DNA from: Actinomycetes bacterium
Lineage (GTDB): Bacteria; Actinomycetota; Actinomycetes; Actinomycetales; Actinomycetaceae
Direction: 5' to 3'
NCBI GenBank assembly: GCA_023420745.1
Contig: JAEZVQ010000017.1
Location: 1-7,246, forward strand
Length of the DNA stretch: 7,246 nt
The translations under genes were made by a program, and so were the position numbers. Shown here piece after piece: positions 1-6,199 of the stretch. The notes under the pieces were generated by a model, which saw only the letters and a program-made list of their open reading frames with translations, was not told the origin of the DNA and searched no databases. Numbering within the stretch: position 1 is the stretch's first letter; the number at the start of each line of letters is the position of its first letter.

Positions 1-15
1 CCTCGATCATATCGA

Positions 16-435
16 CTACCGCTGGGAGGAGACCACCGTGGTTGCCGTATCGACACCGGCGTCGTCGCGAGTGATTTCTCCGAGTGCGCCGCCAATCGTC
101 ACCGCCAGGGCGAAGGCAAGGAACGACAACGTGGCACGGCGAATCATCGTCACGCGCGCCCCTTCAGCGTCTTTTTCCACACGCGGACGGCGTCGCGTAT
201 CCGCCGGAGAGGTCACTGCGATCTTGGGGGAAAAATAGCGAACCTCTCCGGCGGACGTTACAGCGGGCACCCCGCCGCCGGTGATGACACGTAGACGAGG
301 ACGAGTCGATCCCATCGACCCTTTACCCATCGCGCTCTTGCCCATCGCGCCCGCGCTACGCCCCTGCACATCACAGTGCGCACCGCAATCGGCACGGTAG
401 CCCTGGGTCTGCGGGAAAACTTCCAAAGCGCTCAT
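16..435 (-). CDS. Small single-pass membrane protein divergent from lexA; candidate SOS-induced cell-division suppressor without LysM
   Basis: Encodes 139 residues. Residues 1-98 are polar, Arg/Gly/Ser-rich and probably disordered and cytoplasmic, with three pentapeptide repeats ending in Met-Gly at 28-42. One hydrophobic helix spans 101-119 (ATLSFLAFALAVTIGGALG). Arg99-Arg100 before it and Glu120/Asp124/Asp125 after it predict N-in topology and a 20-residue outer tail ending in TAG. Start: the ATG at 435 follows GGAAGGA with a 7-base gap, and the predicted transcript begins near 540, so the longer frame opening at 582 would start before the mRNA. Two LexA boxes sit on its promoter, so induction by DNA damage is likely. 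Known context: Mycobacteriales carry a SOS division suppressor here (Rv2719c/ChiZ, DivS), and ChiZ has a LysM domain after the helix. No LysM is present here; the stop is followed in frame by a second TGA within the visible sequence. I see no sequence motif proving function, so the role rests on position, regulation and architecture. Confidence 0.72.
   Translation of the reverse strand: MSALEVFPQTQGYRADCGAHCDVQGRSAGAMGKSAMGKGSMGSTRPRLRVITGGGVPAVTSAGEVRYFSPKIAVTSPADTRRRPRVEKDAEGARVTMIRRATLSFLAFALAVTIGGALGEITRDDAGVDTATTVVSSQR
311..355 (-). repeat. Three tandem 15-base units inside the small membrane protein gene
   Basis: On the plus strand three consecutive 15-base units begin with CCCATCG (311-325, 326-340, 341-355), the last two identical over their first 10 bases. 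In the minus-strand gene they encode the pentapeptides AGAMG, KSAMG and KGSMG (residues 28-42). The unit is a multiple of three, so copy-number change would keep the frame. The role is unknown; it lies in the predicted disordered cytoplasmic part. Confidence 0.75.
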
Positions 436-442
436 CGTGTCG

Positions 443-449
443 TCCTTCC
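443..449 (-). promoter_or_regulatory. Ribosome binding site that fixes the start of the small membrane protein
   Basis: On the minus strand GGAAGGA lies 7 bases before the ATG at 435. It is the only good Shine-Dalgarno sequence noticed in the leader, and it supports the 139-residue protein over the 188-residue reading that opens at 582. Confidence 0.65.
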
Positions 450-519
450 ATCGTGTTGCCGGCTGTCGCGCTGGATCGCCCAGCGCCGTATCACTCAGCG
501 CTGCACCATCAGCTCTCAA

Positions 520-535
520 TCGAACAACTGTTCGT
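520..535. promoter_or_regulatory. LexA operator (SOS box) 1, perfect core
   Basis: TCGAACAACTGTTCGT holds the full CGAAC-N4-GTTCG palindrome typical of LexA sites in Mycobacterium and Corynebacterium. Its last base is shared with box 2. It lies just downstream of the predicted start (near 540) of the minus-strand membrane-protein transcript, a position suited to repression. Confidence 0.88.
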
Positions 536-550
536 CGAACACTTGTACGA
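535..550. promoter_or_regulatory. LexA operator (SOS box) 2, one mismatch, abutting box 1
   Basis: TCGAACACTTGTACGA is a 16-base palindrome with one departure from the consensus in the right half (GTACGA for GTTCGA). Its centre is 15 bp from that of box 1, and the two share base 535. It overlaps the predicted minus-strand -10 hexamer (547-552), so bound LexA should block that promoter directly. Confidence 0.8.
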
Positions 551-575
551 TACACGGCCGCGCAGCGCATGTCGA
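547..575 (-). promoter_or_regulatory. Promoter of the small membrane protein gene
   Basis: On the minus strand TCGACA (575-570, five of six matches to TTGACA) is followed after 17 bases by TATCGT (552-547), which fits TANNNT. The predicted start of transcription is near 540, giving a leader of about 105 bases. SOS box 2 covers the -10 and box 1 lies just downstream. Predicted by eye only. Confidence 0.55.
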
Positions 576-582
576 GACACAA

Positions 583-598
583 TCGAACGCATGTTCCA
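583..598. promoter_or_regulatory. LexA operator (SOS box) 3, at the lexA promoter
   Basis: TCGAACGCATGTTCCA matches the CGAAC-N4-GTTCG core except for the last core base. It overlaps the candidate -35 hexamer of lexA (594-599), as expected for LexA autorepression. Its centre lies 48 bp from box 2 and 63 bp from box 1. Confidence 0.8.
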
Positions 599-622
599 AT
601 TCAGCGTGTCAGCCGATACACT
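594..622 (+). promoter_or_regulatory. lexA promoter
   Basis: TTCCAA (594-599) and TACACT (617-622) are separated by 17 bases. The -10 fits TANNNT well and the -35 is weak. Predicted start near 629, so the lexA leader is about 52 bases. SOS box 3 overlaps the -35, which supports this placement. It faces away from the membrane-protein promoter without overlapping it. Confidence 0.5.
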
Positions 623-680
623 CAACGGTGAAAACCACGGCAATACCCGATCGCATGACGTTGAGTAAGGGAGGCGTGAG

Positions 681-1430
681 ATGGACATGCATGACATCGA
701 CGACACGATTGGCTCGGACCTCACCGAACGACAGCGTGATCTCATGGCTGTCATCGAACGCTACGTAGCGACCAATGGCTACGCGCCCTCCGTTCGCGAG
801 CTCGGTGAACTCATCGGGTTGAAATCGCCGTCGTCCGTGAAACATCAGATCGGCGTGTTGACGAAGAAGGGCTACATTGCGCGAGTTCAAGGGCGACCGC
901 GCGCCATCGACATTCTCAAGCCGCTGACGGCATCGGCGCCGTACACCACTACCGACGGCGCCGATGAGGCGCACTCGGAGAACTCCCCCTCGCACCCCCG
1001 GTTGGAGAACTCGGTCACCCCGGTGGTAATCCCGGTCTCAGATTTCAATGATGGCGACCTTGTCGAAGCGCCCCTCGTCGGCACCATTGCGGCGGGTACA
1101 CCCATCACTGCTGAGCAGCACGTCGACGACATTTTCCGACTTCCCCAGCGTTTCACCGGCAACGGTCAGCTCTTCGCCCTCGAAGTGCGCGGGGATTCGA
1201 TGGTCGATGCCGCCATTTGCGACGGCGACGTGGTGATTATTCGCCAGCAGCCCACCGCTATCGACGGCGAAATCGTTGCCGCCATGATTGACGGTGAGGC
1301 AACCGTCAAAGTTCTGTCCCACAGCGAGGGGCACGTGTGGCTGCTGCCGCGAAACGAAAACTACGCTCCAATTCCCGGTGACGAGGCGACAATCCTCGGC
1401 AAGGTCGTCACCGTCATTCGTGCGGTGTAA
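681..1430 (+). CDS. lexA: LexA, SOS-response repressor and self-cleaving protease
   Basis: Encodes 249 residues. LexA dimers repress DNA-damage genes; RecA on single-stranded DNA triggers self-cleavage and derepression. Residues 14-78 form the winged helix-turn-helix, with the recognition helix around SPSSVKHQIGVL (49-60) and the wing near GRPRAIDI. A linker of about 45 residues (80-125), rich in Ser, Thr, Pro and acidic residues, makes it longer than the 202-residue E. coli protein, as is common in actinobacteria. The cleavage bond is Ala138-Gly139 (in VGTIAAGTPI), the nucleophile Ser173 (GDSM) and the general base Lys210 (EATVKVL). The Ser-Lys distance of 37 residues equals that of E. coli (119/156). 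Start: AAGGGAGG (667-674) lies 6 bases before the ATG. Box 3 in its promoter implies autoregulation. All catalytic residues are present, so it should be functional. Confidence 0.98.
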   Translation: MDMHDIDDTIGSDLTERQRDLMAVIERYVATNGYAPSVRELGELIGLKSPSSVKHQIGVLTKKGYIARVQGRPRAIDILKPLTASAPYTTTDGADEAHSENSPSHPRLENSVTPVVIPVSDFNDGDLVEAPLVGTIAAGTPITAEQHVDDIFRLPQRFTGNGQLFALEVRGDSMVDAAICDGDVVIIRQQPTAIDGEIVAAMIDGEATVKVLSHSEGHVWLLPRNENYAPIPGDEATILGKVVTVIRAV

Positions 1431-1447
1431 AACCGGATCGCTGCAGC

Positions 1448-1479
1448 ACCGACATCGCGTGGAAACACGCGACACCGGT
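1448..1479. terminator. GAAA-loop hairpin between the converging lexA and ldh ends
   Basis: A 7-bp perfect stem, TCGCGTG (1455-1461) with CACGCGA (1466-1472), closes a GAAA tetraloop. Outside a symmetrical 3x3 internal loop, ACCG (1448-1451) pairs with CGGT (1476-1479). It starts 17 bases after the lexA stop and lies 36 bases beyond the ldh stop. No T-tract follows on either strand, so a classical intrinsic terminator is not shown. It may act as an imperfect bidirectional terminator or an mRNA 3' stabiliser. Confidence 0.4.
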
Positions 1480-1515
1480 ACGTATCACGGGCACGCAGCG
1501 GTGTCGGAGAGCGTT

Positions 1516-2508
1516 TTACAGCCCGAGCCCGCGAGCGACTTCGCGAAGGCGGCGTGCGGACTCTGACAGACCGTCGCGCTCGCGCAAGGTCAACGGGGGT
1601 TCGAGGACTCGCCCGGCACCGTTGCGGTCAACGAGGGTCGGGGCCGCCATCACCACGTCAGAAATACCGTTCCAGTCCTCCAGCAGTGACGACACCGTGA
1701 GCACGCGGTTTTCGTCGCGCAATACCGCGGTGGCGATATTCGATGCGGCAAGACCAATGGCGTAGTTGGTCGCCCCCTTGCCGTCAATAATGGTGTAGGC
1801 GGAGTTGACGACCTCCTGAGCGATTTCAGCTCGCAGGTCGGCGTCGAACAGACGCCCGTCGAGTGTCGGTCCCCAGTGGCGCAGCGGCACGTTGCCGATC
1901 TCCGCGGACGACCACAAAGCTACCTCCGAGTCGCCGTGTTCGCCGGCAATGTAGGCGTGGATATTTTGGATCGCAACCCCGGTGTGTCGTGACACGAGGT
2001 AGCGCAGACGTGAGGTGTCGAGCACGGTTCCCGAACCGAAGACCTGGCTGCGGGGCAGCCCGGAGAATTTCAATGCCGCGTAGGTGACGATGTCGACCGG
2101 GTTGGTGATGTACATCTGGAGGGCGCTTTCTGCGACCTCACAGATCTGGGGGACGATCGTGCGCATGAGTTTGATCGTTGACTCAGCGAGGTCGAGGCGC
2201 GTCTGCCCGGGGCGCTGCTTAGCTCCGGCGGTGACGATGACGAGGTCGGCGCCTCGAATCACCTCAATATCGTCAGAACCTTCAACCGACCCGCACGGGG
2301 TGAACTGAATACCGTGAGCAATGTCGAGGGCTTCGGCTTCGACTTTCGCTTTATTGATGTCGTACAGGGCGATGTCTCGCGCATCGCCGCGCATGGCGCA
2401 GGCATAGGCAACGGCGGTACCCACCGCTCCGGCGCCGATAATCGCAATTTTTGAGGGGCGTCCCCCGGCGTGTGTCGGGTAGAGCGGGCGAGCCGTCGTT
2501 GATGTCAC
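1516..2508 (-). CDS. ldh: L-lactate dehydrogenase
   Basis: Encodes 330 residues. Interconverts pyruvate + NADH and L-lactate + NAD+ in the cytoplasm. The Rossmann NAD loop is GAGAVG (25-30). In the active-site loop Gln98 (KQRPGQTR) matches the lactate-specific Gln102 of the family; malate dehydrogenases have Arg there. Arg104 matches catalytic Arg109, Asp164 and Arg167 (LDTSR) match Asp168 and substrate-binding Arg171, and His191 (GEHGD) matches the proton donor His195. Arg169 and His184 match the fructose-1,6-bisphosphate site (Arg173/His188) of allosteric bacterial enzymes, so FBP activation is plausible. The start is GTG at 2508, preceded by AAGGAG (2519-2514) with a 5-base gap. Residues 1-19 precede the Rossmann fold and are probably a flexible tail. 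It is last in the probable hflX-helicase-ldh unit, 47 bases after the helicase stop; no convincing separate promoter is visible. Confidence 0.95.
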   Translation of the reverse strand: MTSTTARPLYPTHAGGRPSKIAIIGAGAVGTAVAYACAMRGDARDIALYDINKAKVEAEALDIAHGIQFTPCGSVEGSDDIEVIRGADLVIVTAGAKQRPGQTRLDLAESTIKLMRTIVPQICEVAESALQMYITNPVDIVTYAALKFSGLPRSQVFGSGTVLDTSRLRYLVSRHTGVAIQNIHAYIAGEHGDSEVALWSSAEIGNVPLRHWGPTLDGRLFDADLRAEIAQEVVNSAYTIIDGKGATNYAIGLAASNIATAVLRDENRVLTVSSLLEDWNGISDVVMAAPTLVDRNGAGRVLEPPLTLRERDGLSESARRLREVARGLGL

Positions 2509-2555
2509 GGGTACTCCTTGGTCGATGCGGTTGCTGCGCTCAATTCAACCAGACT

Positions 2556-4541
2556 CTACCCCGCGTTGTCTTCGATACTGACACGCAGTCGTGTCAAGCT
2601 CGCCAGCGCGGTCGCCGTATCCTCGGTTGGCCACAGCGGCGGCATCGTGCGACGCAGATAGGTTCCGTAGCTTTTCGTTGCCATCCGCGAATCGAGAACC
2701 GCCACCATGCCGCGGTCGTCAACGTCGCGAAGGAGACGTCCGGCAGCTTGGCTCATCAGGATCGCTGCGTGGCTGAGCGACACGTCGTGGAAAGCGTTGC
2801 GCCCGCGCGCAGTGGCGTCGCGACTGCGCGCTTCGATCACCGGGTCGGTGGGAACAGGAAACGGAATACGGTCGATGACAACGAGGCGGCATGAGGAGCC
2901 TCGCACGTCAATGCCCTGCCATAGTGACAAGGTGCCAACGAGACAGGAATCGCGATCTTCACGAAAGCTGCGCACCAGGCTCGCTACCGTATCCTCGCCC
3001 TGGGCGAACACCTCGACGTCGAGCGCCGCACGCAAAGCCTCGGCTCCGTCCTCAGCGGCACGACGTGAGGAAAACAATCCGAGCACACCGCCACCGGCGG
3101 CACGCGCCAGTTCGACGAAACGCTCGAGTTGTTCGTCGCTGATCCCTGAACGGGTTGGCGCTGGAAGGTCGCGAGCAACGTAGAGGATGCCTTGGCGTGC
3201 CGGGTTCATCGGGGTGCCAACGTCGAGGCGACGCACCTGCTGGCCGGCGCTGTTTTCAATCAAACCGACACCGGTTTCGTATTCGATATGAGAAAAGCTC
3301 CCTCCGGCGCTGAGAGTGGCCGAGGTGAGCACCACGGCGGTGTCGTCGAACAGCTGGTCGGCAATCGATCGAGAAACATTGAGGGGCGCACAAAACACGG
3401 TGGCGACGTCATCCGATGCCGCGCGAGCCACCCATGTCACCATCGTCGCCGGCTCGCAATCCCACGCGTCGAAGAACTCGGCGATCTCCACCACGATCGC
3501 CCCCGCGAGGGTTTTCACCGCCATCTCCGCCGCACTGTCCTTGACCGCGCGGGCGAGGCGACGAATCCTGTCATCGAGATGGTGCATTGCGGCAATGAGG
3601 TCATCGCCGCGATCAGTCACCAGCCCGTCGTCGACGGTATCAAGCACTTTCGCCACCGCATCCGCGGCATCAACGCACCCCTCAACATCAACGCCGGTGA
3701 GTTTTTCTACCCGACCGAGGCGACGCCCCAGCGCCGACGGTGTCAACCGTTTCGCTGACTGGTTGCGCACCGTCTTGACGAGGTCGTGTGCCTCGTCAAC
3801 AATCAGCGCATCGAACTCCCCGCAAATCGGGTTAGCGCCGCTGGCGTGGATACCGAGCATCGAGTGATTCGTCACCACCACCTGGGCGCTAGTGGCGCGC
3901 TCGCGTGCCATCGCAGCAAAACACTCGCTGCGATACTCACACGACGCGCCCAGGCATCGGCGAGTATCGACACTGACCTGCTGCCACGCCGCGTCACTGA
4001 CACCGACGTCGAGGTCGTCACGATCCCCGGTTGCTGTGTGTTCTGCCCATTCGCGCAACCGCACCACTTCGCGCCCAACACTGGTTGCCGCTCGGCTCGA
4101 GCCGCCCGCGCCACCGGATCCCACGTGAAAATCCTCGGCAGAAAACAGCGCCTCATCGTCGGGATAGCCACCGTAGATCTTGTTGACGCACAGATAGTTC
4201 GACCAGCCTTTGAGCAGCGCCACCTCGGGGGCGTCGTCGAGTTCTGCTGCGACTTGGGGCGCATCTTTGAGTAGGATCTGGCGCTGCAGCGCCAGCGTGG
4301 CGGTGGAGATGACGACACGTGCCTCACGATCGCGGGCGAACCGCATAGCCGGCACCAGGTATCCCAGTGATTTCCCGGTACCTGTTCCCGCTTGGATCAG
4401 CAGTGTTTCTCCGTGGCGCAGCGTGTGACCCACCGCGTGCACCATCGTGTCTTGCCCGGGACGGTGCTGCCCTCCTGCGGCGTCAATCACCTGGCGAAGC
4501 AGCGCGCGGTCGCGTTCACCCTCGTCGGTTACCTCAGTCAT
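2556..4541 (-). CDS. dinG: DinG/XPD-family iron-sulfur ATP-dependent DNA helicase
   Basis: Encodes 661 residues, close to the usual size of actinobacterial DinG-like helicases such as Rv1329c. Superfamily 2 helicase; relatives unwind 5'-3', resolving R-loops, forks and G-quadruplexes in E. coli DinG and human XPD. Visible motifs in order: RPGQ (27-30); Walker A AGTGTGKS (51-58); four cysteines suited to a 4Fe-4S cluster, Cys118, Cys196, Cys201 and Cys207; DEAH box (249-252); TSATL motif III (406-410); GTLSLWQGID motif V (536-545); and QAAGRLLR motif VI (598-605). The long Cys118-Cys196 spacing contains a Gly/Ser stretch (141-149). The start overlaps the hflX stop (ATGACTGA), with only a weak GAGG two bases upstream, so translation is probably coupled to hflX. 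No good SOS box lies upstream, unlike E. coli dinG. The symbol is by family resemblance. Confidence 0.93.
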   Translation of the reverse strand: MTEVTDEGERDRALLRQVIDAAGGQHRPGQDTMVHAVGHTLRHGETLLIQAGTGTGKSLGYLVPAMRFARDREARVVISTATLALQRQILLKDAPQVAAELDDAPEVALLKGWSNYLCVNKIYGGYPDDEALFSAEDFHVGSGGAGGSSRAATSVGREVVRLREWAEHTATGDRDDLDVGVSDAAWQQVSVDTRRCLGASCEYRSECFAAMARERATSAQVVVTNHSMLGIHASGANPICGEFDALIVDEAHDLVKTVRNQSAKRLTPSALGRRLGRVEKLTGVDVEGCVDAADAVAKVLDTVDDGLVTDRGDDLIAAMHHLDDRIRRLARAVKDSAAEMAVKTLAGAIVVEIAEFFDAWDCEPATMVTWVARAASDDVATVFCAPLNVSRSIADQLFDDTAVVLTSATLSAGGSFSHIEYETGVGLIENSAGQQVRRLDVGTPMNPARQGILYVARDLPAPTRSGISDEQLERFVELARAAGGGVLGLFSSRRAAEDGAEALRAALDVEVFAQGEDTVASLVRSFREDRDSCLVGTLSLWQGIDVRGSSCRLVVIDRIPFPVPTDPVIEARSRDATARGRNAFHDVSLSHAAILMSQAAGRLLRDVDDRGMVAVLDSRMATKSYGTYLRRTMPPLWPTEDTATALASLTRLRVSIEDNAG

Positions 4542-6081
4542 CGCCTCGCTCGTTCACCGCGGTGTGGGCGGGCGAAACGCTGACCTGTTCGAGGTCGTAG
4601 GCGAGCGCCTCGTCGACGCGAGCAACCAGGTGCGTGCCGGTCTCGGTGTATTCCTGGAATTCGATCTCACCGTTGTCGAATACCCGGTTGACGAGTTCAC
4701 CGTGCGCGTAGGGAACGACCACGTCGACGCGTCGAGCGGGACGGGGCAGGAGTTCGGCGATGAGGTCGCGCAGCTCATCCAGCCCGGCGCCGGTGTGTGC
4801 CGACACGGCGACAGATCGCGGAAGCTGCGATCGCAGCATGGCGAGATCGGTCGGGGTGACGAGGTCGCACTTGTTGAGTGCGATGATTTGCGGAATCGAA
4901 CGAGTGCCGTCGATGGTGTCGAGGACATCGTTGACGGCACGCACCTGACCGATAGGGTCGGGATGAGCGGCGTCAACAACGTGAACAATGAGGTCGGCGT
5001 GTTCGATTTCTTCGAGGGTCGATCGAAACGCCTCGACGAGCTGCGTCGGCAAGTGGCGGACGAACCCCACGGTGTCAGCGATGGTGTAGAGGCGCCCGTC
5101 GGGTGTGTGACACTGGCGAACCGTGGGATCGAGGGTCGCAAACAGCGCGTTTTCCACCATCACGCCCGCGCCGGTGAGCTGGTTGAGCAAAGTCGACTTG
5201 CCGGCGTTGGTGTAGCCGGCAATCGCCACCGCTGGAATAGGGTGTGCACCACGAGCCGCACGCTGGGTGTCGCGCGCATTCTTCATATTGGCAATCTCGC
5301 GTCGCAACTTCGCCATCCGCGAGCGAATGCGCCGCCGGTCGAGTTCGATCTTCGTCTCACCCGGACCGCGCGAACCGATCCCCTCGCCACCGGCGACACG
5401 ACCGCCCGCTTGGCGCGACATCGACTCACCCCAGCCGCGCAGACGCGGAAGCAGGTATTCGAGCTGGGCAAGCTCAACTTGCGCTTTGCCCTCACGTGAC
5501 TTCGCATGTTGGGCGAAAATGTCGAGGATCAGCGCAGTACGGTCCACGACTTTGACCTGGATGACGTCTTCAAGTCCACGACGCTGTGACGGTGCGAGAT
5601 CGCCGTCAACAATCACCGTGTCAGCACCGAGGTCACGCACGAGGTCAGCGAGCTGCTTCGCTTTCCCCGCGCCGAGGTAGGTTGCCGGGTCAGGGGTCGC
5701 TCGCCGCTGGATGACACCGTCAAGCACCGTCGACCCCGCAGTTTGCGCCAATGCCGCGAGTTCGTGGAGGGAGTTTTCCGCGTCGCGAACGTCATGCTCA
5801 TAGATACCGACGAGGACAACACGTTCCAACCGGATCTGCCGGTATTCGACTTCCTGGACGTCTTCGAGCTCAGTCGACAAGGACTCGACGCGACGGGTCG
5901 CTTGGCGTGCTTCGCGCTCCATCGCACCCGCATCGTTTTCTCGCTGTCCGGCAGTGGAACGCAAGGACTCGGCTCGCTGCGCCACGGCGAGCCCGCGACG
6001 AGAAATGCGCTCGACCACCGCTTGAGCACGCTGCTCGTCAATATCATGCGTTGGCGTGTGTGAGTGCTCACCGCTGCTCAT
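4534..6081 (-). CDS. hflX: HflX, ribosome-associated GTPase
   Basis: Encodes 515 residues. HflX binds the 50S subunit and, in studied bacteria, splits stalled or hibernating 70S ribosomes under stress; in mycobacteria it has been linked to hypoxia and macrolide response. Residues 15-76 form a charged, mostly helical extension before the conserved start of the HflX domain (STELEDVQEVEYRQ, 69-82). The HflX N-domain runs to about 275 and includes the Gly-rich segment 226-242 (GGRVAGGEGIGSRGPGE). The G domain shows G1 GYTNAGKS (289-296), G2 around Thr317 (FATLDPT), G3 DTVGF (336-340), G4 NKCD (403-406) and G5 SAH (427-429). A C-terminal domain follows (about 450-500). The ATG at 6081 has AGGAG 7 bases upstream. 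First gene of the probable hflX-helicase-ldh unit; a weak GACAAT (6134-6129) is the only -10 candidate seen, without a good -35. Confidence 0.96.
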   Translation of the reverse strand: MSSGEHSHTPTHDIDEQRAQAVVERISRRGLAVAQRAESLRSTAGQRENDAGAMEREARQATRRVESLSTELEDVQEVEYRQIRLERVVLVGIYEHDVRDAENSLHELAALAQTAGSTVLDGVIQRRATPDPATYLGAGKAKQLADLVRDLGADTVIVDGDLAPSQRRGLEDVIQVKVVDRTALILDIFAQHAKSREGKAQVELAQLEYLLPRLRGWGESMSRQAGGRVAGGEGIGSRGPGETKIELDRRRIRSRMAKLRREIANMKNARDTQRAARGAHPIPAVAIAGYTNAGKSTLLNQLTGAGVMVENALFATLDPTVRQCHTPDGRLYTIADTVGFVRHLPTQLVEAFRSTLEEIEHADLIVHVVDAAHPDPIGQVRAVNDVLDTIDGTRSIPQIIALNKCDLVTPTDLAMLRSQLPRSVAVSAHTGAGLDELRDLIAELLPRPARRVDVVVPYAHGELVNRVFDNGEIEFQEYTETGTHLVARVDEALAYDLEQVSVSPAHTAVNERGDD

Positions 6082-6164
6082 CGTGTCTCTCCTCTCCCCG
6101 CCGCTGTTCCCTCGCCCACGGCACCACTATTGTCCCACACAAGCTGGCCCGCAGCGGCGCCTAG

Positions 6165-6193
6165 TGGGAAGTCGCTCGCGTGTCCCGTACGCT
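6165..6193 (+). promoter_or_regulatory. Candidate promoter for a leaderless methyltransferase mRNA
   Basis: TACGCT (6188-6193) fits the TANNNT -10 and ends 7 bases before the A of the ATG at 6200, so transcription would begin at the start codon. A poor -35, TGGGAA (6165-6170), lies 17 bases further upstream. No real Shine-Dalgarno sequence precedes the ATG, which agrees with leaderless translation, a common mode in actinobacteria. Confidence 0.45.
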
Positions 6194-6199
6194 GAAGAC

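Noticed and set aside
38..238. Plus-strand frame of 66 residues with GGGAGGAG six bases before a GTG
   Set aside because: It lies wholly antisense to the membrane-protein gene, its product is Arg/Ser/Ala-rich without any recognisable feature, and the RBS-like run is the reverse of Ser/Pro-type codons of the real gene.
561..576. Possible fourth SOS box (CGCAGCGCATGTCGAG)
   Set aside because: The left half does not match CGAAC and the right half matches only in part; it coincides with the -35 of the membrane-protein promoter.
16..582. Longer 188-residue version of the membrane protein starting at 582
   Set aside because: Its first 49 codons run through the SOS boxes and upstream of the predicted transcription start, and only the ATG at 435 has a good ribosome binding site.
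3192..3758. 188-residue plus-strand open frame inside the helicase gene
   Set aside because: Antisense shadow of a gene with all its helicase motifs; no RBS or recognisable product.
4676..4691. SOS-like TCGAATACCCGGTTGA within hflX, upstream of the helicase gene
   Set aside because: Three mismatches in the conserved halves and a position inside coding sequence; not enough to call the helicase LexA-controlled.
4447..5499. 350-residue plus-strand open frame
   Set aside because: It is antisense to hflX and the helicase start; long antisense frames are expected in GC-rich coding DNA, and the protein shows no motif.
6056..6199. N-terminal extension of the methyltransferase to 6056
   Set aside because: It overlaps the hflX start region and is unlike the family, whose conserved N-terminus begins at the ATG at 6200.
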